From assembly GCA_017557785.1 (NCBI GenBank), contig JAFYYA010000050.1, positions 1 to 64,000 of the forward strand: a stretch of DNA of 64,000 bases, written 5' to 3'. The stretch is from Salinivirgaceae bacterium (GTDB lineage: Bacteria; Bacteroidota; Bacteroidia; Bacteroidales; SZUA-534). Shown here piece after piece: positions 34,450 to 42,679 of the stretch; position 1 is the stretch's first letter, and each line of letters begins with the position of its first letter. Position numbers and translations under genes: made by a program. A model generated the notes under the pieces. The model did not search any database. It saw nothing but the letters and a program-made list of their open reading frames with translations, and was not told the DNA's origin.

Positions 34450-35667
34450 CTATTCAAACAGCCCCAAATCAACATACTCGCCCAGAGCCTTGTGACCGTT
34501 GGCGTTGGGGTGCAGGTTGTCGTTGTCGTGCAGATTGGGGTTCATTACGGTGGTGTCCGAATCGCTGCAAATGGCTTTCTCAAAGTCGATTACGGCGTCG
34601 AACTTGCCGCAAGTGCGAATCCAGTTGTTTACGGCCAGACGGCACTCTTCCTTCTCGGGAGAGCCGTAGAAGCACTCTTTGAACGGCGTTACGGTTGCGC
34701 CGTAAATCTTCAGCCCGTGAGTGTGTGCCGAGTCAATCATTTTCGAATAGGCATCAATCAGTTCTTTTTCGGTCACGGCCGGATTTGGCGAGTAGCCCAT
34801 ATCGTTAACGCCTTCAAACAGAATAACATACTTAACGCCGGGCTGCTCAATCACGTCGCGATTGAAGCGCACCGAAGCGTTGGGGCCCAGTCCGCCGCGA
34901 ATGACGCAGTTGCCGCCAATGCCCATATTGAGCACTGAAAGTTTGCTTGTGGCAGGATTGGCCAGCAGGCGCTCCGAGAAGACGTCGGTCCAGCGGTTCA
35001 CCTTGTTGGTTGTCGAGCCGCGGCCGTCGGTAATTGAGTTGCCAACAATGGCAATGGCAGCTGTCGGTTCGTCGGCAACAACGTCGAGGCGCTCAATGGT
35101 GTACCAGTGGTCGGTTGTGACGGCATCGGCAAAATCGGTGTTATTCAATTCGTTACCTGTCAGGATGTACGATGTTGTGCGTGACCCCGGATGGCCGGTG
35201 ATGTCGCTTGGCACAAAGGTGTAGGCGATGGTCACAGCCACGTCCATACGCGGTGTCAGCGCAAACGGCAGCGCGTCGGAAATCACCGACTGGCCTTTTT
35301 CAATATCAATGGCCTGCTTTCCGCCAAATAGCACGTTCACGGCCTTTGCGGCGTCAATCTTGCTGCCTTCGAGGGCGGGAGCGAGGCTTACGGCGGCAAT
35401 CTTCAGCACATCGTTGCCGAACTCGTTCGAGAGTTTCAGGCGCACGGTCTCGCCGCCGATTGACACGCGGATTTTCTGACGAATAGTGTTTCCGCTGATT
35501 CCTGGCTCGGGCGGGCAGTTGTGCGGCTCGGTGAGTTGCACGGCAGTGCCCCAGGTTCCAACCCATCGCTGATTGTCAGCCTGTTTCACTGTTGATGATT
35601 GGCACGAAGTGCCCAAAATGGCGGCTGCCACAAGGCAGCAACTGATGAATTTGTTTAGTGATTTCAT
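34450..35667 (-). CDS. SGNH/GDSL-type esterase lipoprotein
   Basis: A 405-residue exported lipoprotein (LGTSC lipobox, Cys22). After a ~170-residue beta-rich domain (WVGTWGTAVQLTEPHNCP...), the SGNH hydrolase domain begins with the nucleophile block IVGNSITDGRG (~207). It has the Gly block MGIGGN, the Asn block FEGVNDMG and the Asp/His block DNDNLHPNANGH (~382). Proteins with the N-terminal WVGTW domain are carbohydrate or lipid esterases. Here it probably removes acetyl or feruloyl groups from the polymer attacked by GH43. It is the first gene of a likely GDSL-GH43 transcript. Confidence 0.9.
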   Translation of the reverse strand: MKSLNKFISCCLVAAAILGTSCQSSTVKQADNQRWVGTWGTAVQLTEPHNCPPEPGISGNTIRQKIRVSIGGETVRLKLSNEFGNDVLKIAAVSLAPALEGSKIDAAKAVNVLFGGKQAIDIEKGQSVISDALPFALTPRMDVAVTIAYTFVPSDITGHPGSRTTSYILTGNELNNTDFADAVTTDHWYTIERLDVVADEPTAAIAIVGNSITDGRGSTTNKVNRWTDVFSERLLANPATSKLSVLNMGIGGNCVIRGGLGPNASVRFNRDVIEQPGVKYVILFEGVNDMGYSPNPAVTEKELIDAYSKMIDSAHTHGLKIYGATVTPFKECFYGSPEKEECRLAVNNWIRTCGKFDAVIDFEKAICSDSDTTVMNPNLHDNDNLHPNANGHKALGEYVDLGLFE

Positions 35668-35846
35668 TTTTGTAAAAATTTGTGCGTAATAATAATAAAT
35701 GTATGTGATTGGTAATAAGTTTTAGGGGAAAACTTGCAAAGGAATGCTATTGTAAATCTATTGACGATTGATAATCAAAGAGTATTGTAAAATATGCTGC
35801 GATGAACTATTGCTCAAAATTTTGATTGCCAATGGTAAAGATTTTT

Positions 35847-35877
35847 TTTGGAAAGGCGAGATTATGGCTTATTTTTG
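35847..35877 (+). promoter_or_regulatory. Promoter of tRNA-Arg(UCU): TTTG - 19 bp - TATTTTTG
   Basis: TTTG at 35847-35850 and TATTTTTG at 35870-35877 fit the Bacteroidota consensus with 19-base spacing. The tRNA starts 21 bases later. Confidence 0.65.
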
Positions 35878-35897
35878 CGCCCGCAAAAGTAAATGAT

Positions 35898-35974
35898 GGT
35901 TCGGTAGCTCAGCTGGATAGAGCAACAGCCTTCTAAGCTGTGGGTCTTGGGTTCGAATCCCAACCGAATCACCA
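35898..35974 (+). tRNA. tRNA-Arg (anticodon UCU), CCA encoded
   Basis: A full cloverleaf can be read: acceptor GGTTCGG with CCGAATC (one G.U), D stem GCTC/GAGC, anticodon stem ACAGC/GCTGT with loop CTTCTAA, and T stem TTGGG/CCCAA with loop TTCGAAT. The 3' CCA is encoded. The standard G18 G19 and C56 are present. Confidence 0.97.
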
Positions 35975-35975
35975 A

Positions 35976-36012
35976 AAAAAACTCTCAAAGCCATTGACTT
36001 TGAGAGTTTTTC
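35976..36012. terminator. Bidirectional terminator between tRNA-Arg and the efflux operon
   Basis: AACTCTCAAAG pairs with CTTTGAGAGTT across 7 bases, with A and T runs on either side. Confidence 0.9.
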
Positions 36013-36031
36013 TGTTTTATAAAAACATTGT

Positions 36032-39000
36032 TTATTTATAGTTTCCCGTTATCACCAAATACTTTGCCGCAGTAATCTGATAGTTGCAGTTGGCTTCGGT
36101 CAGATTGTCTTTGGCTTGCTGGTAAACGGCTTGTGCCTCAAGTAAATCCGATATTCCGATGACGCCCGCCTGATAGTTGTTCTGGCTCACGGTCAGGTTC
36201 TCCTGTGCCTGGTCGACGGATTTTTGCGAGACTGAAATCTGGAAATCGTTCACGCTCAATTCATCGGTCATTTGGCGGATCTGCAGGTTCATCAGTTCGG
36301 TTTTTTCGCTCAGTTGCATACGCGCCTGCTCAAGTTTCACGTTCTGCTGCTTGATTTTGTGGCTGCCGCCCCACCAGTCGGTGAGCGGAATGGTCACGGT
36401 GAGCATTCCCAGGGCGTTGGTCGAGCGGTTGTCCATCATATCGAGCCAGTAGCCCGCGCCAGCCACGGCCACCTGCGGCATATACTCGCCGCGAATCATC
36501 TTCTTCTGCAACTCCTGCGCCTCCACGGCTTTGTTCAGCAGTTGGTACTCCTTGCGGCCTTCAACCAACTCCTCGGTTGTCGATTGGCTGACCTCCACAA
36601 GGCGGTCGAAATGGGCGGGCTCGAACTCAATGCTGTCGGTGTAAGGAATGCCAACGTGCTGACAGATAGCGCGTTTGGTGAGTTCAATGCCATTCTGAAC
36701 CTTGCGGTAGTTGGTCTCCAACTCGTTCTGCTTCAACTGCACTTTCAGCAGGTCGTTGCGCTGCGCCAGGCCAGCCTCCACGTAGTTGTTCACGTCGCGG
36801 TATAGCGTGTCGAGCATATTCTTGTACTCTTGCACCGTCTTGCCCTTCTCAATGAGCGACTGCAGCGTCCAGTAGAGTTCCTCGGTGCGAATCATCACCT
36901 CGTCAACGGCCATATCTTTCTTGTAATGGCTCACATCCTCGGCCAATGCAGCCAGTTTGTTGCCGTTGTGGATTCGGCCACCGGCGTAGAGCGGCATTGC
37001 AACCGTCAGGGCGGCAGTGTTCATATAGTCCAGACTGTTCTTTTTATCTTCGATAATTTCTTGAATGATAGGTAGAAACTCCGACATTGTACCCATTATC
37101 GACTGCATTCCCTGCATCTTTGTCGAGAGTTCCGAAATCTGCTGCAGTTTGGCTGCGGCTTCGGCGTTGCCGGCCATTGCGGCTTGTTGCAGTTGTTCAA
37201 TTTGGCCCGAAGCCTGCATCTGCTGCAGTTGTGCGGCTTGCTCCATCATGCCGTTGTAGGTGGGACTCGACGAGAGCATATTGTCCGTCGACATATCCAT
37301 ATCGATTAGCGGATTAACCGATTTCATTGCCACGGCGGCTGCGCTCACAGTTGGGAAGTGCTTTGTGAAAGCCTCTTTTTTCTGCTGTTCGGCTGCTTCA
37401 ATCTCCAAATCCGACTGCTTTATCTGTTGGTTGTTGAGCAGTGCGGCGTGTTTCAGCGAGTCAAGGCTAATCGGCTGTGCTTCAGCACGATTGGCAATCA
37501 ACGCCGAAGCGCCGACGAGCAACACCACAACACCGAATTTGGCGAATTTCGGGTGGTAAGGAACCGACCACATATCAGGTTTCTTCAATTTATCATCGTA
37601 CGAAACATCGTACAGAATCGGCAGAATGAAGAGTGCCAGCACCATTGATACGAGCAGGCCGAAGCAGATGACCGTTCCAAGCGGGCCCCACAGCGGTGAG
37701 CGGCTGATAATCATTGGCACAACGCCCATTGCGGCCGCAGCCGATGTCAGGAAGATTGGGCGCATACGGCGTTTGCCAGCGGCAATGGCGGCTTCGCGCA
37801 CTGTAAGTTTCTCTTTGTCACGCAGTTCACGGGCGTAGTCGATTAGAATGATACCATTACGGACAATCATTCCGCAAAGACTTGTGATGCCCACAAAAGC
37901 AGTGATACTGAACGGATAACCCATTAGTTTCAAACCGATTACGGCGCCAGGGATGGTCATCAGCATACCCGACATGATGAGCAGCACAACTTTGAATTTC
38001 TTGAATTGGAACAGCAACACGAAGAAAATCAGTATAATGCTCAGTCCCAATGCTATACCCATCGGCACAAACACTTCTTCGGTGCCTTCGTAGTCGCCGC
38101 CGTAGCTGATTGACGTTCCCACCGGCAGGTCGAGTGCGGCAATCTGCGGCATCATCTCGTTCAGAATGTTCGAAGCCACGTAGCCCGGCTTCTCGTCGAT
38201 GACGATAGTGAGTGTGGGCACGCCGTTGCGGTGAACCACAGTGCCTTCGTTCCATTCAGGCCGCAGCGTGGCAATCGAGCGCAAGGGCACGGTTGTGAAT
38301 GTCTTGGGCGACATAATGTATTTATTTTCAAGCGATTCGATGCCGTCAGTCTCGCCTTCGTTTTTCATTGTCAGCTCAACGTCAACAGGATAGTCGCCTT
38401 CCCAGATGGTGGTGAGCGGCAGACTGTTGAATCCGGCCAGCAACGATGTGGCAATCAGGCTCTTGGATATGCCCATGCGGTTGGCTTTGTCGCGGTCAAC
38501 ATCGATGCGGACATTCTGTTGCATTTGGTCCCAGTCGGTGCGGGCCCAGCCGATGCCGTCAGTGCGGTTTACAATCTCAAATATCTGTTTTTCAACCTTA
38601 TGAATATCGTTTATCGAGTCAGATGATATGCGGATCTCGATTGGCGATGATGTGAACTGCATTGCCAGAATCTTCCACTTCACGTGTGCTTCGGCAAAAC
38701 GGTCGGAATAGGTTGTCTCATAATCTCTTACGATGTCTTTTGTGGCCTGATTCGACACGGTGTTCACCAGCAGCTGACCGAAATTCGGCGCCGGCATTTT
38801 GGGCGCGTAAACAGTGTGGAATCGCGGCGAGCTTGTGCCGATGAAACTTGTGACATTGGTAACACGGCTGTCGTTAAGTAACAGTTTTTCAACACTATCC
38901 ACAACAACTTCGGTCTGCTTGAGCGACGAGCCGGTTGGCAGGTAAATCTCAACGGCAAACTGATTTCGTTCCATCTTCGGGAACAGCTCTTGGTCGATGG

Positions 39001-40654
39001 TGGTGAAGCCCCATAAAGACACACCGATTATCGCCAACGTGGCTAAAATCATCAGTCCGCGGTGTTTGAACGAACGTTCGAGCAGACGGTCGTAAACGCC
39101 TTGCATTACATCAAGGAACGAACGGCGCTGCTTCGTTTCGTCTTCATTTTCAGAGTGTTTCTTCAATCCTTTCTTAATGAATACGAAATTCAGATATGGC
39201 ACCATCAGTAGGGCCACAATCACCGAAATGACAAGCGCGATGGCTACCACTGTCGGTATGATTTCAAGGAATTCGCCGGCCGAGCCCGGAATCATGAAGC
39301 CCAGCGGCACATAAACGCAGATGATGGCGATGGTGGCCACAATCACCGAGCCGCTCAGCTCTTTGGCGCTCTTGATGGCCGAGTGCCATGGCGACAGACC
39401 ATGGTCAATCATCTCTACGTGGTTGTCAATCACCACAATAGAGTTGTCTACAATCATGCCTAAAACCAAAATCAGCGATGCCAGTGACACCATTTCGAGC
39501 GTGATGCCGCAGAAATAGAGCACCGCCAGTGTTATCAGCACCGATATGGGCACTGTGATGCCGGCCACCGAAGCCACACGCAGCGGTAGAAGCAGCATTG
39601 TTACGCAGATGACGCAGACAATGGCTATCAGAAACTCGCGCATGAAGTCGTTCACCGACTCTTTCACGTATTTCGGCAGTTCCGAAATCTTCTCAACGTC
39701 AATTCCGTCAGGCAGTTGCGCTTTGAAAGTCTCGATGGCTTTGTCCACAGCTTCGCCGTACTCAACAATGTTGTTGCCGTTCTGCATCTCGAGCGAGAGC
39801 AGAATGGTCTTGCGGCCGTTTTGCTTGATATAGCTGTCTGGGTCTTCGTAGCGGCGCTCAATGGTGGCTATATCTTTGAGTCTCACCACATTGCCGTCGG
39901 GGTCAGAATAGACAATCTGCTCGGCAAGGTCTTTTTCCGACTCGAAATTCTCGCCAAAATGCATGTTGAGCTGCGTCTCGCCGTCGTCGATGTTGCCGGC
40001 ATAACCCACAAGACCGTTGGCTTGGAACGCACTCAACAGCGATAACGATTTGATATTGTACTCGTTAAGCTTGTCGGGGTCGACGTTCACAAAAATCTTC
40101 TCTTTCTGCAATCCCACGTGCTTAACCTTTGATGTGGCGGGGATTTTGCGTACTTCGGCTTCAAGTTTTTTCAACTGAAGCTCAAGGTCTTTATAGGTGT
40201 GGTTATCGCTCGAAAGTGTTATCAATAAGGCAGATGTGTCGCCGAAATCAGAATTGGCGAAGAGCATCAGCACCCCCGACGGCAACGTGGACTTCAGTTG
40301 GTCCAATCCGTGCTTGTATTTCGACCAGAACTCATCGGCATCTTTGCACTCAGGGGTCAGTTCCACAAACATATACATCATTCCTTCGCGCGAATACGAA
40401 TAAGTTCCGCTCTTCTTAACTTCCTTATAACCAAAGGTATAATTCTCAACGGCGGTGGTCAGTTGCTCGGCCACCTGTTCCGACGACGCGCCCGGATAAA
40501 CGCCCACCACAAGTCCCTGACGGATAGTGAAAACGGGCATCTCATTGCGCGGCATCTTAATCAGCGCCACAATGCCCACAAGCATTAGCGAGAGCACAAT
40601 GGTAATAACAACCGTGTTATTGCGCATTGCCCGTTCTATGAATGTTATTTTCAT
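36032..40654 (-). CDS. RND efflux permease fused to a TolC-type outer-membrane channel
   Basis: A 1540-residue protein. Residues 1 to ~1030 are a complete AcrB/CzcA-type RND pump: first membrane helix near 14-34, two large periplasmic loops, and twelve helices with the TM4 segment GMIVDNSIVVIDN. After a basic loop (DDKLKKPDMWSVPYHPKF) comes a hydrophobic segment ~1037-1054 (FGVVVLLVGASALIANRAEAQ) that looks like a signal peptide with an A-x-A cleavage site. The last ~485 residues are a TolC-like outer-membrane efflux protein (ISLDSLKHAALLNNQQIKQSD, ALTVAMPLYAGGRIHNG, NYQAGVIGISDLLEAQ) containing a Gln/Ala/Met-rich insertion (~1135-1190). The adaptor gene precedes it by 2 bases and a TetR gene lies upstream, so this is a tripartite drug or metabolite exporter. 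Confidence 0.92.
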   Translation of the reverse strand: MKITFIERAMRNNTVVITIVLSLMLVGIVALIKMPRNEMPVFTIRQGLVVGVYPGASSEQVAEQLTTAVENYTFGYKEVKKSGTYSYSREGMMYMFVELTPECKDADEFWSKYKHGLDQLKSTLPSGVLMLFANSDFGDTSALLITLSSDNHTYKDLELQLKKLEAEVRKIPATSKVKHVGLQKEKIFVNVDPDKLNEYNIKSLSLLSAFQANGLVGYAGNIDDGETQLNMHFGENFESEKDLAEQIVYSDPDGNVVRLKDIATIERRYEDPDSYIKQNGRKTILLSLEMQNGNNIVEYGEAVDKAIETFKAQLPDGIDVEKISELPKYVKESVNDFMREFLIAIVCVICVTMLLLPLRVASVAGITVPISVLITLAVLYFCGITLEMVSLASLILVLGMIVDNSIVVIDNHVEMIDHGLSPWHSAIKSAKELSGSVIVATIAIICVYVPLGFMIPGSAGEFLEIIPTVVAIALVISVIVALLMVPYLNFVFIKKGLKKHSENEDETKQRRSFLDVMQGVYDRLLERSFKHRGLMILATLAIIGVSLWGFTTIDQELFPKMERNQFAVEIYLPTGSSLKQTEVVVDSVEKLLLNDSRVTNVTSFIGTSSPRFHTVYAPKMPAPNFGQLLVNTVSNQATKDIVRDYETTYSDRFAEAHVKWKILAMQFTSSPIEIRISSDSINDIHKVEKQIFEIVNRTDGIGWARTDWDQMQQNVRIDVDRDKANRMGISKSLIATSLLAGFNSLPLTTIWEGDYPVDVELTMKNEGETDGIESLENKYIMSPKTFTTVPLRSIATLRPEWNEGTVVHRNGVPTLTIVIDEKPGYVASNILNEMMPQIAALDLPVGTSISYGGDYEGTEEVFVPMGIALGLSIILIFFVLLFQFKKFKVVLLIMSGMLMTIPGAVIGLKLMGYPFSITAFVGITSLCGMIVRNGIILIDYARELRDKEKLTVREAAIAAGKRRMRPIFLTSAAAAMGVVPMIISRSPLWGPLGTVICFGLLVSMVLALFILPILYDVSYDDKLKKPDMWSVPYHPKFAKFGVVVLLVGASALIANRAEAQPISLDSLKHAALLNNQQIKQSDLEIEAAEQQKKEAFTKHFPTVSAAAVAMKSVNPLIDMDMSTDNMLSSSPTYNGMMEQAAQLQQMQASGQIEQLQQAAMAGNAEAAAKLQQISELSTKMQGMQSIMGTMSEFLPIIQEIIEDKKNSLDYMNTAALTVAMPLYAGGRIHNGNKLAALAEDVSHYKKDMAVDEVMIRTEELYWTLQSLIEKGKTVQEYKNMLDTLYRDVNNYVEAGLAQRNDLLKVQLKQNELETNYRKVQNGIELTKRAICQHVGIPYTDSIEFEPAHFDRLVEVSQSTTEELVEGRKEYQLLNKAVEAQELQKKMIRGEYMPQVAVAGAGYWLDMMDNRSTNALGMLTVTIPLTDWWGGSHKIKQQNVKLEQARMQLSEKTELMNLQIRQMTDELSVNDFQISVSQKSVDQAQENLTVSQNNYQAGVIGISDLLEAQAVYQQAKDNLTEANCNYQITAAKYLVITGNYK

Positions 40655-40656
40655 GA

Positions 40657-41685
40657 TTACAAACTAATTAAGCAATTGTTGGTTAATTTTTCCTTACCAT
40701 TTTTCACAACCAAATCGCCTTCGTTCAGGCCCGATGTGATTTCCAGATATTTATCGTAATAATTTCCAGTTGTGACAATGCGTTTTTGCGCTGTATTTGT
40801 CTTTTTGTCAATCAGATACACATATTGCTGATTTTCGTTGTCCTTCGACACGCACAGGTAGGGCAGGAGCAGCCTTTTGGCGTTGTCGGCAATTTCGATT
40901 CTCACATCGCAAACCATACCAGGTTTGAGTTCGCCGCCGCGATTATTCACCTGAATTTTAGCCTCATAGGTGCGCGACAAGCGGTCGGCCACGGGGCTGA
41001 TGTTGGTAACTTCACCGTTGAATTCCTTGCCGCCAAGCGCGCCGACAGTAAAGGTGGCGTCGGTACCTTTTGCAAGCTTGCCGATTTCCTTCTCGGGAAT
41101 CGATATTTTGATGTTAACGGTTTTTAAATCAACAATTTCGATTGGTGCACCGGTGATTGAGATGGCCGACATTCCAGGCTCAACATTGCGGCGGCCAACA
41201 ACACCGCTCACAGGCGATTTCAAGTCGCACTTTTTCAGGTTGTTTTCGGCAATTTTCAGCGACGAGTTGGCTTGTTCCAAATTGGTCTGCATCTCAATCC
41301 ACTTCACTTCGGGAAGGCTGCCCTTCTCGTAAACCGTTTTCAGGCGGTCGTAGGCGTCCTGTGCTTGTTTCTGTTTGGCTTGCGCCATATCGTACATGTT
41401 TCGTGCGTCGGTTTTGTCGATGGTGGCCAGCAGTTGTCCTTCCTTAACCGCATCGCCAGCTTCAACCAGCACCTTCTGCACTGTTCCGGTCATCTCAAAA
41501 GTAAGCGGAATGGTCTGCCCGGCTTCCACCGTGCCGCTGAAATTCAGCCGCTGAACCGTCGACTGATTTACAACCGTAGCCGTTGTAACCTTGATTGGCG
41601 CGGTCTCAGCCGCTTTCTCGTTTTTGTTGGCACAGCCTGCAAGCAGTGCAAGCGCAAGTGCCGGTGTTAAAATTCTGATTTTCAT
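40657..41685 (-). CDS. RND periplasmic adaptor (HlyD/MFP family) lipoprotein
   Basis: A 342-residue lipoprotein (LLAGC lipobox, Cys18), the membrane-fusion partner of the pump encoded 2 bases downstream. The lipoyl halves GTVQKVLVEAGDAVKEGQLL (~70-90) and CDLKSPVSGVVGRRNVEPG (~150-170) flank a helical hairpin (~95-145). The beta-barrel and membrane-proximal domains follow (VSPVADRLSRTYEAKIQVN, GLNEGDLVVKNG). It sits in the inner membrane and joins permease to channel. Expression is probably repressed by the upstream TetR protein through the site at 41767-41780. Confidence 0.93.
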   Translation of the reverse strand: MKIRILTPALALALLAGCANKNEKAAETAPIKVTTATVVNQSTVQRLNFSGTVEAGQTIPLTFEMTGTVQKVLVEAGDAVKEGQLLATIDKTDARNMYDMAQAKQKQAQDAYDRLKTVYEKGSLPEVKWIEMQTNLEQANSSLKIAENNLKKCDLKSPVSGVVGRRNVEPGMSAISITGAPIEIVDLKTVNIKISIPEKEIGKLAKGTDATFTVGALGGKEFNGEVTNISPVADRLSRTYEAKIQVNNRGGELKPGMVCDVRIEIADNAKRLLLPYLCVSKDNENQQYVYLIDKKTNTAQKRIVTTGNYYDKYLEITSGLNEGDLVVKNGKEKLTNNCLISL

Positions 41686-41762
41686 TTTGTTTTGTTATTT
41701 TATGATTTGTGAATTATGATTTCTAATTGTTTTTATGGGTTCTATTGTCAGTTTTTTTTTAT

Positions 41763-41780
41763 TAATTGAACGTTCGGTAT
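41763..41780. promoter_or_regulatory. Putative TetR operator in front of the pump genes
   Basis: It contains TGAACGTTCGGTAT, with the 8-base palindrome GAACGTTC at its centre, between tetR and the adaptor gene. Thirteen of these 14 bases recur in the site upstream of tetR at 42418-42431. Confidence 0.6.
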
Positions 41781-41799
41781 CTTTGTTCGTTTTTAAAAA

Positions 41800-42387
41800 T
41801 CATTTCTTGAGCAGTGCGTAAAACTGATTAAGTTCAGCGCGCAGGTTGTTCACTGTTTCTTCGATAGTGTGATTGTGTAGCACTTCGGTGGCCGTTCCCA
41901 ATGTGGTTGAGAATAGTTGTTTTGCCACAATGGTAGGGTCGATGTCCGAGCGAATTTCTTCACTGTCGATGGCTCGCACCACCACGTCGCGTAGCCGGTT
42001 GATGCAAGTGTCAATCTCGTTGAGTTTCGATTTGGCAAATTCGGAGTAGTGACGGAAGGCATCGCTCATTATGCCAATAAAACTGATGGGGTTGAATTTC
42101 ATATCCTTGGGACACAGGCTGCGTAAAACGTTTTCAGCATCTTGCGCGCAAATCTCAATCACTTCCTTAACGGTGATATCGGCTCGTCCATCTTTAGATA
42201 AAAATGATGGAAAGTGCTTGTCAATCACCGCTTTGAATAAATCTTCCTTGTTGGTGAAGTGGTGATAGAGAGCCCCTTTTGTCAGCCCAATGGCATCGCT
42301 GATGGTGCTAATTGAAACGGCTTCGTAGCTTTGTGTCAGGAAAAGCTTGTAGGCTTCGTCGATGATAAAATCTCTCGTATCGTTCAT
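41800..42387 (-). CDS. TetR family transcriptional repressor of the efflux operon
   Basis: A 195-residue regulator. The N-terminal helix-turn-helix (about 5-50) reads ISTISDAIGLTKGALYHHFTNKEDLF, the hallmark of the TetR/AcrR family. The C-terminal ~140 residues form the ligand-binding helical domain (QLFSTTLGTATEVLHNH). ATG 42387 is chosen over an in-frame TTG six bases upstream. It is the first gene of a tetR-adaptor-RND unit, and matching operator-like sites lie before it and before the adaptor gene. Autorepression with release by an exported drug or metabolite is the likely scheme. Confidence 0.93.
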   Translation of the reverse strand: MNDTRDFIIDEAYKLFLTQSYEAVSISTISDAIGLTKGALYHHFTNKEDLFKAVIDKHFPSFLSKDGRADITVKEVIEICAQDAENVLRSLCPKDMKFNPISFIGIMSDAFRHYSEFAKSKLNEIDTCINRLRDVVVRAIDSEEIRSDIDPTIVAKQLFSTTLGTATEVLHNHTIEETVNNLRAELNQFYALLKK

Positions 42388-42413
42388 AATCAATAATTTA
42401 TATTAACCGTTAA

Positions 42414-42431
42414 ATACTGAACGGTCGGTAT
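42414..42431. promoter_or_regulatory. Putative TetR operator upstream of its own gene
   Basis: ATACTGAACGGTCGGTAT is an imperfect 18-base palindrome (14 of 18 positions symmetric), 27 bases before the tetR start codon. It shares TGAACGkTCGGTAT with the second site at 41767-41780. Confidence 0.65.
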
Positions 42432-42679
42432 GCAAATGTAAGGCGGTTTTTTGATTTGTCAAGAGTTTTTTTAGAAAAAATATCTTTATTGCTATTGTTT
42501 TGAAAACAAGCGTGTTATAGTTAACACGTTCCGATTTTTAAACAAGAAATAACTGAAATAATTGCTTGGTTGCAAACAAAAAATGGCTTAACAGTTGGTA
42601 TTTTTTTGTGGGGAAAAACAAGTTGTTGGGTTATAGATACATTAAAACTTGATAATCAATGTTATGTAGGAGAATGTAG

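Noticed and set aside
26587-35667. A full polysaccharide utilization locus
   Set aside because: HTCS, GH43 and esterase are present, but no SusC/SusD pair is found anywhere in the window.
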